Source: Ardenticatenales bacterium | Lineage (GTDB): Bacteria; Chloroflexota; Anaerolineae; Promineifilales; Promineifilaceae | Reading direction: 5' to 3' | NCBI GenBank assembly: GCA_020634515.1 | Contig: JACKBL010000003.1 | Span: 124,001 to 188,000 of the forward strand | DNA: 64,000 nucleotides | Shown here: positions 18,494 through 27,600 of the stretch, piece after piece | Layout of the letters: each line of letters begins with the position of its first letter | How positions within the stretch are numbered: the first letter of the stretch is position 1 | The notes under the pieces: model-generated | What the model saw: only the letters and a program-made list of their open reading frames with translations | The model's database searches: none | What the model was told of the DNA's origin: nothing | Position numbers and translations under genes: made by a program

Positions 18494-19600
18494 ATGTCCA
18501 GTAACAAAGCACGCATCTTCATCGCCTACACCGGCGGCACCGTCGGCATGAAAAAAACGGCCAACGGGTATCAACCTATCCCCGGTTACTTACAACACCT
18601 GATGGCGCACATACCCCAGTTTCAAGCCGAAGCCATCCCCCACTACGACATTTACCAGTTCCAACCGCTATTGGACAGCGCCAACATGACGCCCGCCAAC
18701 TGGGGAGAAATCGCCCGCGTTATCTACGCCCACTACGAGCATTACGACGGTTTCCTCGTCCTGCACGGCACGGACACCATGTCCTTCACCGCCTCCGCCC
18801 TCTCTTTCATGCTAGAAAACCTGGGTAAGCCCGTCATCCTCACCGGCTCACAAATTCCCCTGGCGGAACCGCGCAGCGACGCCCTGGAAAATCTACTCTC
18901 CTCCCTCATGATCCTGGGAAAATATCACCGCCATCTGGCCGGGGTTTTTCTCTATTTCCACAACAACCTGTTCCGCGGCAACCGCACTGTAAAAGTAGAC
19001 ACCGACGCTTTTGCCGCCTTTGCCTCGCCCAACTTTCCCCCCGTGGGCCTGGCGGGCATCAACTTCGAGATCGATTGGGAGTTAGCCAACGCGCCGGGCA
19101 CGATAGACGAGACCACCGATCCGCCGACCGTCGTACAGATTGGGGATGCGGTCGTGGCCGCGTTTCGCCTCTTTCCCGGACTGAAGGCGGAATATCTCAG
19201 CACGATTTTGGCCCCGCCGGTGCAAGGGGTCGTGCTGGAATGCTTCGGCGCGGGGAACGCACCCGCGCACAATCGCCCATTTATGCAGGCATTGGCGGCG
19301 GCAACAGAGCAGGGGGTGGTCATCGTGGACGTGGCGCAACCGCTGCGCGGTTCGGCGGACCTGCGGCTGTATGCCACGGGACGGGCGCTGCTGGATGTGG
19401 GGGTGGTCAGCGGCTACGATATGACGGCGGAAGCGGCGCTGACGAAGCTGTTTTATCTTTTTGCGAAAGGGTATACACCCACGCAGGTGCGGCGGCTGGT
19501 GCAGGAGAATTTGCGCGGCGAACTGACACCGCCGGCGGAAGTGCCGCCGGCAACCGATATGCTGCGACGGCGGCTGGTAAGTTATCGCCGCCGCCAGTAG
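18494..19600 (+). CDS. L-asparaginase, type I-like
   Basis: 368 residues. First catalytic motif IAYTGGTVGM near the N-terminus (Thr13), second motif VLHGTDTMSFTASALSFML with the Thr-Asp pair. Further on are VILTGSQIPL and FRGNRTVKVD, and a C-terminal domain with a possible allosteric region typical of cytoplasmic AnsA-type enzymes. There is no signal peptide. It hydrolyses asparagine to aspartate and ammonia. The start is placed at MSSNKARIF; an earlier ATG (18437) would add 19 unrelated residues across a TGCCGGCA motif. Confidence 0.88.
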   Translation: MSSNKARIFIAYTGGTVGMKKTANGYQPIPGYLQHLMAHIPQFQAEAIPHYDIYQFQPLLDSANMTPANWGEIARVIYAHYEHYDGFLVLHGTDTMSFTASALSFMLENLGKPVILTGSQIPLAEPRSDALENLLSSLMILGKYHRHLAGVFLYFHNNLFRGNRTVKVDTDAFAAFASPNFPPVGLAGINFEIDWELANAPGTIDETTDPPTVVQIGDAVVAAFRLFPGLKAEYLSTILAPPVQGVVLECFGAGNAPAHNRPFMQALAAATEQGVVIVDVAQPLRGSADLRLYATGRALLDVGVVSGYDMTAEAALTKLFYLFAKGYTPTQVRRLVQENLRGELTPPAEVPPATDMLRRRLVSYRRRQ

Positions 19601-19827
19601 CCACTGTCCGAGTGCTTGAACTCGCGCTCTGAAAGGAGTACGATTATGGGCAGATGAGGGCACAAGGGACCGTCTGCTCCAGGATGAAGCTCTGGCTGTC
19701 TAAAGGACGACGTTACCAGACAACCCGGTTTCCTCTCCCTGGGCGCCATTACGCGCAATGCCCGGAAACCGGTTTTTCCCGATGTTCTCCAGGATATGCC
19801 CGGATCGGGGCAAAGCGAGGCGATGAT

Positions 19828-20046
19828 ATGAAGCAGTCGTGGTTCAAAGCATGGGGGTGGGTTTACCGCCCGGTTTCCTGGCAAGGGTATGTGGCGGCGC
19901 TGGTGGCTCTGGCTTTCTGCGTCCAGGTCTTCGTGGCCGTGGATAGCCATTCGCACTCCGTCAGCGATACGCTGTATGGCGTTTTCCCGTTTGTGGTTTG
20001 CTGCTTTTTGCTGCTGAACTGGCTGGCGTCCAAGACGTGCGCATAG
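19828..20046 (+). CDS. Small membrane protein, unknown
   Basis: 72 residues. Two hydrophobic segments (GYVAALVALAFCVQVFVAV and GVFPFVVCCFLLLNWLA) flank a short DSHSHSVSD loop with two His. A GAGG lies shortly upstream of the ATG at 19828. I do not recognise a family. The basic, aromatic N-terminus (WFKAWGWVYRP) suggests a cytoplasmic N-end. It ends 15 bp from the converging metallophosphoesterase gene. Confidence 0.55.
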   Translation: MKQSWFKAWGWVYRPVSWQGYVAALVALAFCVQVFVAVDSHSHSVSDTLYGVFPFVVCCFLLLNWLASKTCA

Positions 20047-20061
20047 CGGCAGGGGAGGACG

Positions 20062-21285
20062 TCAGGCGGGGTGGAGTGTTATCAGGGTGATTTCGGGAGG
20101 GCAGAGGAAGCGCACACGGGGGGCGCTCAATCCTTCCAGGCCGATGCCGCGACTGACGTAGAGGTGGGTGCGCCCGGCCTGATAGTGCCCCATTTCGTAT
20201 TGTTTGCCCAACTGCGAACTGGTGAGGAGCGCGCCGTAGAAGGGGAGGCGAATCTGGCCGCCGTGGGTGTGGCCGCAGAGGTAGAGGTCAATGTTGCCGG
20301 CATTTGCCTCCGGCATGAGTTCGGGTGAGTGATAAAGCAGAATGCGGGGAACGGCGGGGGGCAAGGCCGCGGTCAATTCCTGCAAAATGGCCGCGTCGTA
20401 GGGGAGATCGTGGCTGCAATCAATGCCCAGAAGCGCCAACTGCCGGCCGTCACCGAGGTCGAGGAGGCGGGCCTGGTGGCGCAGCAGGTGGATAGGGAGG
20501 TCGTGGAAAAATGCCGGCATTATCTCCCGCACATCCAACGGCGGACTCCCCAGCGTAGCAAAAACCCCCAACCGAGCGCGCAACTGGCGCAGCACCCGGC
20601 GCGACGCCGCCTGCGCCGCCGCGTCATGCACATACGACAGGTTGAGATAGTCCCCCGTGATCAGGATCAGGTCCGGGTTCGCCTGGCGCGCCAGCTCCAG
20701 GACGCGCTGCTCCCGCCGCGAGAATCGTTCCACGTGCAGGTCGCTGACGTGTAGAATGTGGAGGGGGGCGTGAATGCCGGCAACCGGCACATGCAACCGG
20801 GTCAGCGACAGGCGATGTGGTTCAATCCACGTCCCCCAAATGAGGAGCAGCGTCCCCGTTAACTGCACGGCGGCCAAAAGGAGCAAGGCCCCATTCGGCA
20901 GCCAGTGAGCCAGGAACGCCAGCGCCGCCGCCAGAAACAGGCGCGGCGTCGCCAGCACAAAGAGGTGGGAACGCCATTCGCCCCAGGAGATGCCCAGACG
21001 CGGCAGCGACGCCAACCACAGCGCGTCGGTCGCGGCAAAAAGGAGCATGAGGCCGCCGGCGCGCCAGGCAGCGTCCGGCGAGACAAAAAGCCGCCACCAG
21101 CCTGCCAGCAGGAACACCAGCAGCAGGCTGAGGGCGGCTACCCGCGGCCAGGTCCAGGCCGCGGGCCGGTAGAACCACAACATCCCTTTGTGCAGCCAGC
21201 TTTGTTCCAGCAGATCGAGCCGGGGCGCGGATGAAGGCCGCACCTGCCAAACCGTTTCCGGCGCGCTGCGCAAAGGGGGGATCAT
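20062..21285 (-). CDS. Membrane metallophosphoesterase (YkuE-like)
   Basis: 407 residues. About four N-terminal membrane segments (residues 45-160) precede a calcineurin-like phosphoesterase domain: HVSDLHVERFS, LILITGDYLN, LLYHSPELM and CGHTHGGQIRLP are the metal-binding blocks. The usual GNHD block is replaced by LGSPPLD, so one metal ligand and the catalytic His are missing. Activity may be altered or lost. It lies 3 bp downstream of the copper-chaperone gene on the same strand and is probably co-transcribed. Confidence 0.8.
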   Translation of the reverse strand: MIPPLRSAPETVWQVRPSSAPRLDLLEQSWLHKGMLWFYRPAAWTWPRVAALSLLLVFLLAGWWRLFVSPDAAWRAGGLMLLFAATDALWLASLPRLGISWGEWRSHLFVLATPRLFLAAALAFLAHWLPNGALLLLAAVQLTGTLLLIWGTWIEPHRLSLTRLHVPVAGIHAPLHILHVSDLHVERFSRREQRVLELARQANPDLILITGDYLNLSYVHDAAAQAASRRVLRQLRARLGVFATLGSPPLDVREIMPAFFHDLPIHLLRHQARLLDLGDGRQLALLGIDCSHDLPYDAAILQELTAALPPAVPRILLYHSPELMPEANAGNIDLYLCGHTHGGQIRLPFYGALLTSSQLGKQYEMGHYQAGRTHLYVSRGIGLEGLSAPRVRFLCPPEITLITLHPA

Positions 21286-21288
21286 GGG

Positions 21289-21732
21289 TTAACGGATTTC
21301 GGCTTCGATGGGGAGCGTGCCGGCATTTTCAAACACCAGCGTCAGCGGAATCTTCTCACCCGTCGCAAACGCCTGCGGCATTTGCAAACACATCACGTGC
21401 AGCCCGCCCGCCTTCAGCGTCACCGTGCCACCCGCGGGAATCTCAATGCGTCCCCCCTCCACGGGGCGCATCTGCATCACACCCGCATCGTCCATCGACG
21501 ATTCGTGCAGTTCCGTCACCCCGCAGGCGGCAGTCTCCACACGCAGCAGCGCGTCATCCTCCGCTCCCTTGTTTTCGATGGTCATATAAAACGCCCCCGA
21601 TTGCGCCATCATCGGTGAAGGCCGTCCCCAAACGTCCGTCACCTGAACGCCTGACGCTTGCGCGCCACAGGCAACCAACAGCAACATCAAAGGCACGAAC
21701 AAAGTGTGTGAAAAACGTAACAAAGTCTTCAT
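21289..21732 (-). CDS. PCu(A)C-type periplasmic copper chaperone lipoprotein
   Basis: 147 residues from the ATG at 21732. An LLLVAC lipobox is followed by the PCu(A)C (DUF461) domain: LHESSMDDAGVMQMRPV supplies His and Met ligands, and GGLHVMCLQM gives the conserved HxM. These proteins carry Cu(I) to the CuA site of cytochrome c oxidase outside the membrane. No oxidase genes are in the window. The gene starts a two-gene unit with the metallophosphoesterase. Confidence 0.85.
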   Translation of the reverse strand: MKTLLRFSHTLFVPLMLLLVACGAQASGVQVTDVWGRPSPMMAQSGAFYMTIENKGAEDDALLRVETAACGVTELHESSMDDAGVMQMRPVEGGRIEIPAGGTVTLKAGGLHVMCLQMPQAFATGEKIPLTLVFENAGTLPIEAEIR

Positions 21733-22149
21733 GGCGTGCATTATAGCCAAAGCAGGGCGAAATTCAACCATCCGCCACGCCACCCAGCCTTTCTTATTTT
21801 CTCAGGTCTTGTGTCGGGCGGAACAGGCGGGGCAGCATCTGGATACCGACCGGCGCCTCGTCTCCCGCCTGTCTCGCCCCCCTGGGTCACACAAAGGTGA
21901 GACAGCGCGGAGAAGAGGTCGCCCGCCTGAACAAGAAAAGGCCACGCCGTTCCCCCTACGCCAGGTGTCCCCCAAATTGCCATTTGCTGCACGCCGCCGC
22001 CATTGGCATGCAAGGCAAGGAGGAGTAGAATCACGTCATCCTCATTTGCGACCCCGCTTTTTGCGACCCCGCTTTTTGCGGTCCCGCTCTTTGCGTCCCG
22101 GCTTCTTGCGGGCCTGATCTCTTGTGAAATAAATAAGGAGTTCCCTCTC
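21733..22149. other. 417-bp intergenic region with a 15-bp tandem repeat
   Basis: From 22048 to 22107 four imperfect copies of a 15-bp unit (GCGACCCCGCTTTTT) stand in tandem just before the AAGGAG of the LVIVD protein gene. They lie in or near its leader. No gene is supported in the rest. Confidence 0.5.
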
Positions 22150-23484
22150 ATGCGTCATGTTCCCCGATTTGCCCTTATCATTGTGCTGGCCGGCATCATA
22201 TTGCTGGTCGGCGGGCGCGCCCACGCCAACACCCAAAGCGTTGACTGCGTTGATGGCTACGCGGACATTTACCCCTGCGAAAACGTCAACTTGCTCGGTC
22301 AGGTCACGCTGGCGGACATGGGCGTCACCAATCCCGACCTCCATGGCAACGACCATTGGGGCTGGACGGACCCGGATACAGGCAAAGATTATGTCGTCTT
22401 TGGCATCTCGGACCGAACCACCTTCATCGATGTGTCCGACCCCACCGGCCCCGTTTTTCTGGGCACGCTCATGGGGGCGGACGGCGCTTCGCAGTGGCGC
22501 GACATCAAGGTTTACGAGAATTATGCCTTTATCACGGCGGATATTCCCACGTCAAGCGGCGTCCAGGTCTTTGACCTGACGAAACTGCGCGACGTGACCA
22601 ACCCGCCGGAAACCTTCACCGCCGACGCCTTCTACGATGGCTTTGGCCCCGGCCACAACCTGTGGATTAACGAGGAAAGCGGTTATCTCTACGCTTTCCG
22701 CTCCAACACCTGCGATGCGGCCATCCACGTCGTCAACATCCAGGACCCGCTCAATCCCACCTTTGCCGGCTGCGTGGCCACGGACGACGCCCCGCTGTCC
22801 GACAGCGAATGCATCATGTATGACGGGCCGGACGCCGATTACACCGGGCGCGAAATCTGCTTCACCGGCAGCGACGATGACATGGGTATTGACGACGTAA
22901 CGGACAAGGAAAACCCTGTCGTCATCGCCCGCTTTGGTTATCCCACGATCCAGCGCGCGCATCAAGGCTCCCTGACGGCAGATCGCAAGTATTGGCTTCT
23001 CAGCGACACGATGGATGAGCAAAATTTGGGCATCAACACGCGCACCTACGCTTTTGATGTCACCGACCTGGATAACCCGCACTATCTCGGCTACTACGAA
23101 CACGACAACACCTCGCGCGACCACAACCTGTACATCGTCGGCCATCTGGCTTATGAAACCAACTGGACGGCGGGGCTGCACATTCTGGACATCAGCAACC
23201 TGCCGGGCACCGACTTCACGGAGGTGGGTTACTTCGACGTGATGCCGGAGACGAACAGTATCGCGCAGGAAGGGTCGTGGAGTAATTACCCGTGGTGGGA
23301 TGACTTCGTCAGCGTCAGCACGACGGCGGGCGGTCTCTATTTGCTGCAATATGTGCCGGAAGCGCCGACGAGTGTGAGTTTGAGCGGTTTTGCCGGCATT
23401 CCCGCCACCCCCCTCTGGCTCCCCCTGCTCCTGCTCGGCAGCCTCTCCCTCGTCATCCTCGCCTGGCGCAAACAACGCGCCTGA
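22150..23484 (+). CDS. Choice-of-anchor-B / LVIVD-repeat surface protein
   Basis: 444 residues, AAGGAG 9 nt before the ATG. The signal peptide (FALIIVLAGIILLVGGRAHA) is followed by LVIVD-type beta-propeller repeats, recognisable as IDVSDPTGPVFLGTL, VFDLTKLRDVTNPP, VVNIQDPLNP and HILDISNLPG. The C-terminus is a membrane anchor followed by a basic tail (LWLPLLLLGSLSLVILAWRKQRA without a clear LPxTG). The protein is therefore exposed on the cell surface. Catalytic function is not indicated. Strong G-to-C composition switch at the TGCCGGCA at 23391. Confidence 0.75.
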   Translation: MRHVPRFALIIVLAGIILLVGGRAHANTQSVDCVDGYADIYPCENVNLLGQVTLADMGVTNPDLHGNDHWGWTDPDTGKDYVVFGISDRTTFIDVSDPTGPVFLGTLMGADGASQWRDIKVYENYAFITADIPTSSGVQVFDLTKLRDVTNPPETFTADAFYDGFGPGHNLWINEESGYLYAFRSNTCDAAIHVVNIQDPLNPTFAGCVATDDAPLSDSECIMYDGPDADYTGREICFTGSDDDMGIDDVTDKENPVVIARFGYPTIQRAHQGSLTADRKYWLLSDTMDEQNLGINTRTYAFDVTDLDNPHYLGYYEHDNTSRDHNLYIVGHLAYETNWTAGLHILDISNLPGTDFTEVGYFDVMPETNSIAQEGSWSNYPWWDDFVSVSTTAGGLYLLQYVPEAPTSVSLSGFAGIPATPLWLPLLLLGSLSLVILAWRKQRA

Positions 23485-24061
23485 CCCCGACCCCGGACGA
23501 CAAAAGCCGGTTCTCCAGGCACTCGCGGGGAGTGGAGGCTTTAGCCGGAATAGGTGCGCAAGAACGGGCTGAAGCCTCGACGCCAAGCCCATATGTGAGG
23601 CAGACCCCGCGAAATCCGAAAGAATCTTGATGTCAAAGGCGGTTTGAGACTTTTGTAGTCTGTTTTCAGGACCGACTACAAAAGTCTTGGCCGGCGGATC
23701 GATGTCAAAGCCGGTTTGAGGCTTTAGCCTTCCCTCCCCCTCTTCCCCTTTCCCTTTTCAAAACGCGAAGAGAATAGCGAGCAATGGTCTGGGAACAACT
23801 TGCGGAAGCGCGCTGTTCGTATGCCATTGGCTGTTGACCAAATGACCATTTGATGACTTGACAAGCGCGGGAGATTTTTGTATTCTTTTTTGTGAAATTG
23901 TTCACAAGCAATTTCCGCCGTCTGCATAACGCAGCCACGCAATCATCAACGAATACATGACGCGCTGAGGGACTGCTCCAGTCCAGAAAACGGCGCGCCT
24001 GCCGGGAGACGGTTTAGTCCACCACCCACGGACAACCGCCAACCTACCATCGAGGAATCTT
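23485..24061. repeat. 577-bp gap with family F palindrome and a perfect 14-bp inverted repeat
   Basis: 23527-23583 is a family F palindrome (GAGGCTTTAGCC and GGGCTGAAGCCTC arms) related to the tandem copies at 54849-55030. Arms AGACTTTTGTAGTC (23647-23660) and GACTACAAAAGTCT (23674-23687) form a perfect stem with a 13-nt loop. There is no clear T run. No gene is supported; the P450 promoter should lie in the last part. Confidence 0.6.
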
Positions 24062-25462
24062 ATGTCTACGCTTACTTCCCCTTCCCCCACGCAGATTACC
24101 GCCAGCCCATATCCGCCTGGCCCCAAGGGGCACTTCGTCACGGGTACGGTGCGCGAGTTCCAGCAAGATTCGCTGGGAACGGTCATCCGTATGCACCGGC
24201 AGTATGGCGATGCGGTCCGGATGCGCTTCTTTCTGCACTACTATGGCTACCTGTTCTTCCACCCGGACCATTACAAGCACATTTTGCAGGACAACAACCG
24301 CAACTACACCAAGATGCCCAGCCCCACGTTTCAGGTGATGGAGCCATTGGTGGGCAATGGCCTGCTGACCAGCGATGGGGATTTCTGGCGGCGACAGCGG
24401 CGGCTGGCGCAGCCTGCCTTCCACCGCCGCCGTGTCGCCAGCTTTGGCGAGACGATGGTGCAGGCCACGGCGCGGATGCTGGACCGCTGGCATACGGCGG
24501 CGCGAGATGGGCAGCCGTTGGACGTGAGCGCGGAGATGACGCAGCTGACGCTGGAGATCGCCGGCCTGACGCTGTTCAGTATGGACCTGACGGGGCAGGC
24601 AAGCACGGTGGGGACGGCGTTCACGGATGTGAACCACATTATCACGCGCCTGACGATGCAGCCGTTTGCCCCGTTTACGGTGCGGATGCCTTTTGTGCCC
24701 ACGACGCGGAGATTAAATGCCGGCATTCACACCCTCGACACCGTTGTCCACCAAATCATCAGCGACCGCCACGCCGACAACAAAGACCACGGCGACCTCC
24801 TCTCCATGCTCATGCTGGCCCGCGACGAAGAAACCGGCGCCGCCATGACCGACCGGCAACTACGCGACGAAGTGATGACGCTGCTGCTCGCCGGACACGA
24901 AACAACCGCCGTCGCCCTCAGTTGGGTACTCTACCTGCTCGCCCGGCATCCCGACGTCGCCCGCCGCCTGGAAGCAGAGATTGACGACGTGCTGGCCGGA
25001 CGAACCGTGAGCATGGAAGACCTGCCACGGCTCACCTACACCAGCATGGTCATTGACGAGACGATGCGCCTCTATCCGCCCGCCTACGCCATCGCCCGCT
25101 GGGCGCAGGAGGCGGACGAAGTAGGCGGCTACCGCGTCGATGCCCAATCCGCCCTCACCCTCTTCCCCTACATCACCCACCGTCACCCCGAATTCTGGCC
25201 GCAACCGGAAACCTTCGATCCCGAACGCTTCACGCCCGCGCGGGTAGCCGAACGTCCCCGCTTTGCCTACGTACCATTTGGCGGCGGACCGCGCCAATGT
25301 ATCGGCAACAGCTTCGCCCTCACCGAAGCGCAGTTGATTCTCGCCTCGCTGGTGCAGCGTTACCGCTGGCAGCCGGTCAGCGCCGCTCCCGTGGAAGTTG
25401 AACCGCTGATCACGCTGCGGCCCAAAGGGGGCCTGCCCATGCGCCTGCAGCCGCGCGCCTGA
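24062..25462 (+). CDS. Cytochrome P450
   Basis: 466 residues, soluble (no N-terminal anchor). I-helix oxygen motif LLAGHETTAVAL, K-helix DETMRLYPP (ExxR), and heme-binding loop FGGGPRQCIGNSF with the axial Cys413. It inserts one oxygen atom into an organic substrate using electrons from a separate partner; no ferredoxin or reductase gene is next to it. The substrate cannot be told. Codon choice shifts sharply to C-ending codons after the TGCCGGCA at 24718, in the middle of the gene. Confidence 0.9.
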   Translation: MSTLTSPSPTQITASPYPPGPKGHFVTGTVREFQQDSLGTVIRMHRQYGDAVRMRFFLHYYGYLFFHPDHYKHILQDNNRNYTKMPSPTFQVMEPLVGNGLLTSDGDFWRRQRRLAQPAFHRRRVASFGETMVQATARMLDRWHTAARDGQPLDVSAEMTQLTLEIAGLTLFSMDLTGQASTVGTAFTDVNHIITRLTMQPFAPFTVRMPFVPTTRRLNAGIHTLDTVVHQIISDRHADNKDHGDLLSMLMLARDEETGAAMTDRQLRDEVMTLLLAGHETTAVALSWVLYLLARHPDVARRLEAEIDDVLAGRTVSMEDLPRLTYTSMVIDETMRLYPPAYAIARWAQEADEVGGYRVDAQSALTLFPYITHRHPEFWPQPETFDPERFTPARVAERPRFAYVPFGGGPRQCIGNSFALTEAQLILASLVQRYRWQPVSAAPVEVEPLITLRPKGGLPMRLQPRA

Positions 25463-25485
25463 CGCGCCCATGCCGGCAGAAGACC

Positions 25486-25548
25486 TTGACTTCTCGGCGG
25501 CCCATCGTATTAGGACAGATGGGTTCATTCTTGGAGAACGAACCCATC
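25486..25548 (+). promoter_or_regulatory. Candidate promoter and inverted-repeat operator of a toxin-antitoxin operon
   Basis: TTGACT (25486) and TATTAG (25508) are spaced 16 bp. Downstream, arms GATGGGTTC (25518-25526) and GAACCCATC (25540-25548) form an inverted repeat before the antitoxin start at 25572, a typical position for autorepression. The arms also resemble the ends of family B repeats, so this may be a repeat remnant instead. Confidence 0.4.
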
Positions 25549-25571
25549 TTGGCACGAAGGAACATTGACCG

Positions 25572-25814
25572 ATGGAAGCCTACAAGTTTCAAACAACCAT
25601 ACAAGAAGACGGCATCATCCAGATTCCGCGGATTGCCAAATGGGTCAATCAACAAGTTGAAGTCTTCATCGTCCTCGGTCCAGAAAACCCGCCGGAACCC
25701 AGTCCCACACCGGTCCCATCTATCATCACATTTCTGAAAAAGTGGCGCGGGTTCCTCAAGGAGTTTGATCCAGAACAACTGAAGGCCGAGTACTTGCAGG
25801 AAAAATATGGATGA
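25572..25814 (+). CDS. Putative antitoxin of a PIN toxin pair
   Basis: 80 residues. The N-terminal YKFQTTIQEDGIIQIPRIAK looks like a short AbrB-like beta-strand domain; the C-terminal half (ITFLKKWRGFLKEF) is an amphipathic segment of the kind that binds toxin. Its stop overlaps the start of the PIN gene (ATGA), the classic arrangement. Since the toxin is frameshifted, the antitoxin is probably now unpaired. Confidence 0.6.
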   Translation: MEAYKFQTTIQEDGIIQIPRIAKWVNQQVEVFIVLGPENPPEPSPTPVPSIITFLKKWRGFLKEFDPEQLKAEYLQEKYG

Positions 25815-26216
25815 AGATTCTGATTGATACAAACGTCATCCTGGACATTGCCCTGGAACGCCAACCATTTGTGGAACAGGCAATGAGTTTGTTCGAAGAG
25901 GCAGAACGAGCACATGTCGCTCTGTACGTCACGGCCACGAGATTACCGATTTGTATTACATTACTCGCAAAGCAAAAGGCCATGCGGCTGCCATGAATTT
26001 CATTTCAGGTTTGCTGGAGTATGTAGAAGTCGCTGGTGTGGAGAAGCAGGTCATCAGAGACGCGCTTCACTCAGACCTGGCTGATTTTGAAGATGCCATT
26101 CAAGAAAGCGCGGCAAAGCGGGAAAATATCCCGTCATCGTGACCCGCAATGAAAACGACTTTGTAAACTCCACCTTGGAGATTTTCAATCCGCAAACATT
26201 CCTGAAAAAGGAATGA
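25811..26216 (+). pseudogene. PIN-domain toxin (VapC-like), two frameshifts
   Basis: Reads MKILIDTNVILDIAL with the first catalytic Asp. A one-base loss near 25942 then shifts the frame to ITDLYYITRKAKGHAAA, and continues to HSDLADFEDAIQESA with the conserved acidic residues. A second shift near 26130 gives YPVIVTRNENDF and the C-terminus, stopping at 26216. Joined, the three pieces cover a whole PIN ribonuclease. Two independent shifts argue for real decay rather than a single read error. Confidence 0.75.
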
Positions 26217-26547
26217 CGCACAAACCATCCCGCTTTTGCCAATCGGTCTGGTACTGAACGTCGCGCATCCTGAGAATGACGTATCGAGGTGCGCGTTTTT
26301 TTGCGTGCCGGCATTTCGCCCCATCTGACCGGACGCATTGAAATTTTCCCCGTTGCGCTCTAAAATCAACGCCATGAGGTATGTCCGCCTCATTTCGTAA
26401 ACATCGGCGTCGCTTGCGGTCAAAAGCAAGTCAAGGAGTAACTGCTGAGCCAGATTGGACCCATTTTCTCTGGCGAAAAGAGTCACTGAGCGCGTGAAAT
26501 TGGTCCAATCTCCAGAGAGCGTTAGCAGTTACGTCAAGGAAAGGTTG
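26217..26547. repeat. Intergenic region with family B repeat
   Basis: 26434-26535 is a full family B copy: GTAACTGC, CCAGATTGGACCCATTTT, CTCTGGCG, then AAATTGGTCCAATCTCCAG and GTTAGCAGTTACG, a long imperfect inverted repeat. A TGCCGGCA lies at 26306. No gene is seen. Confidence 0.7.
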
Positions 26548-27525
26548 ATGAACCCCAGGTATCCAGATCGCGTCCGCATTGCCCACCTGCCCACACCCGT
26601 GGAACCACTGGAACGATTAACACGGCATCTGGGAGGACCCCAGTTGTTCATCAAGCGGGACGACCAGACCGGGCTGGCGGGTGGCGGTAACAAAACGCGC
26701 AAGCTGGAGTTCCTGGTGGCGGATGCGCTGGCGCAGGGGTGCGATCATTTGATTACGACGGGCGCGCCGCAAAGCAACCATTGCCGGCAAACCGCCGCCG
26801 CCGCCGCGCATTTTGGTCTGGGGTGCAGCCTGGTGCTGCGCGGGACGGAGCCGCCCACCAGCACCGGCAATATCCTCCTGGACCGACTCCTGGGCGCGCA
26901 CCTCTACTGGTGCGATGACCGCCCCGGCGCGGAAGTGATGGCCGCCGTGGCCGCGGAAGTGAAGGCCATGGGGCGCAAACCCTACGTCATCCCCCTGGGT
27001 GGCTCCAACGTCTTCGGGGCGGCCAGCTACGTGCTGGCCATGGAGGAGCTGATGGCGCAGTTGGCGGCGATGCCGCTCAACGTGGACTTCATTGTGTTTG
27101 CCAGCAGCAGCGGCGGCACGCAGGCGGGCATCGTGCTGGGGGCGCGAGTTTTTGGCTTCCGTGGCAAAATTCTGGGAATCAGCGTGGACCACGAGGCGCA
27201 GGCGCTGCAAACGCAGGTGGCGGCGCTGGCCACGGCGACGGCCACGCACCTGGACCTGGGGACGGTGTCGGTCGCGGACCAGGTGGAAGTGAATGATGAT
27301 TATCTGGGGGGCGGTTACGCGGTGATGGGGGAGACGGAACTGGAAGCGATGCGCTTGCTGGGGCAGTTTGAGGGGATTTTGCTGGACCCGGTGTACACGG
27401 GGCGGGCGATGGGCGGGTTGGTTGACCTGATTCGCTGGGGGGCCTTCCGGCGCGGGCACAAGGTTTTATTCTGGCACACGGGAGGAATGCCGGCACTCTT
27501 CGCCTATGCGGACAAACTCATCTGA
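26548..27525 (+). CDS. D-cysteine desulfhydrase / ACC-deaminase-family PLP enzyme
   Basis: 325 residues from MNPRYPDRVRI, preceded by AAGGAAAGG. Fold-type II PLP enzyme: the PLP Lys is in GGGNKTRKLEF, substrate loop TTGAPQSNHCRQTAAAAA, and phosphate-binding loop SSSGGTQAGI. It ends in the family's HTGGMPALFAYAD. Members cleave D-cysteine to pyruvate, H2S and ammonia, or deaminate ACC; D-cysteine is more likely, but the two are hard to tell apart by eye. It stands alone on the plus strand. Confidence 0.82.
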   Translation: MNPRYPDRVRIAHLPTPVEPLERLTRHLGGPQLFIKRDDQTGLAGGGNKTRKLEFLVADALAQGCDHLITTGAPQSNHCRQTAAAAAHFGLGCSLVLRGTEPPTSTGNILLDRLLGAHLYWCDDRPGAEVMAAVAAEVKAMGRKPYVIPLGGSNVFGAASYVLAMEELMAQLAAMPLNVDFIVFASSSGGTQAGIVLGARVFGFRGKILGISVDHEAQALQTQVAALATATATHLDLGTVSVADQVEVNDDYLGGGYAVMGETELEAMRLLGQFEGILLDPVYTGRAMGGLVDLIRWGAFRRGHKVLFWHTGGMPALFAYADKLI

Positions 27526-27600
27526 AAGCGCGCAAAAATCATTCGTCACATTTCATCACGGCAAGAAGGAGCGCTCAATGCTGCCCCTCAGCCGTTCAGT

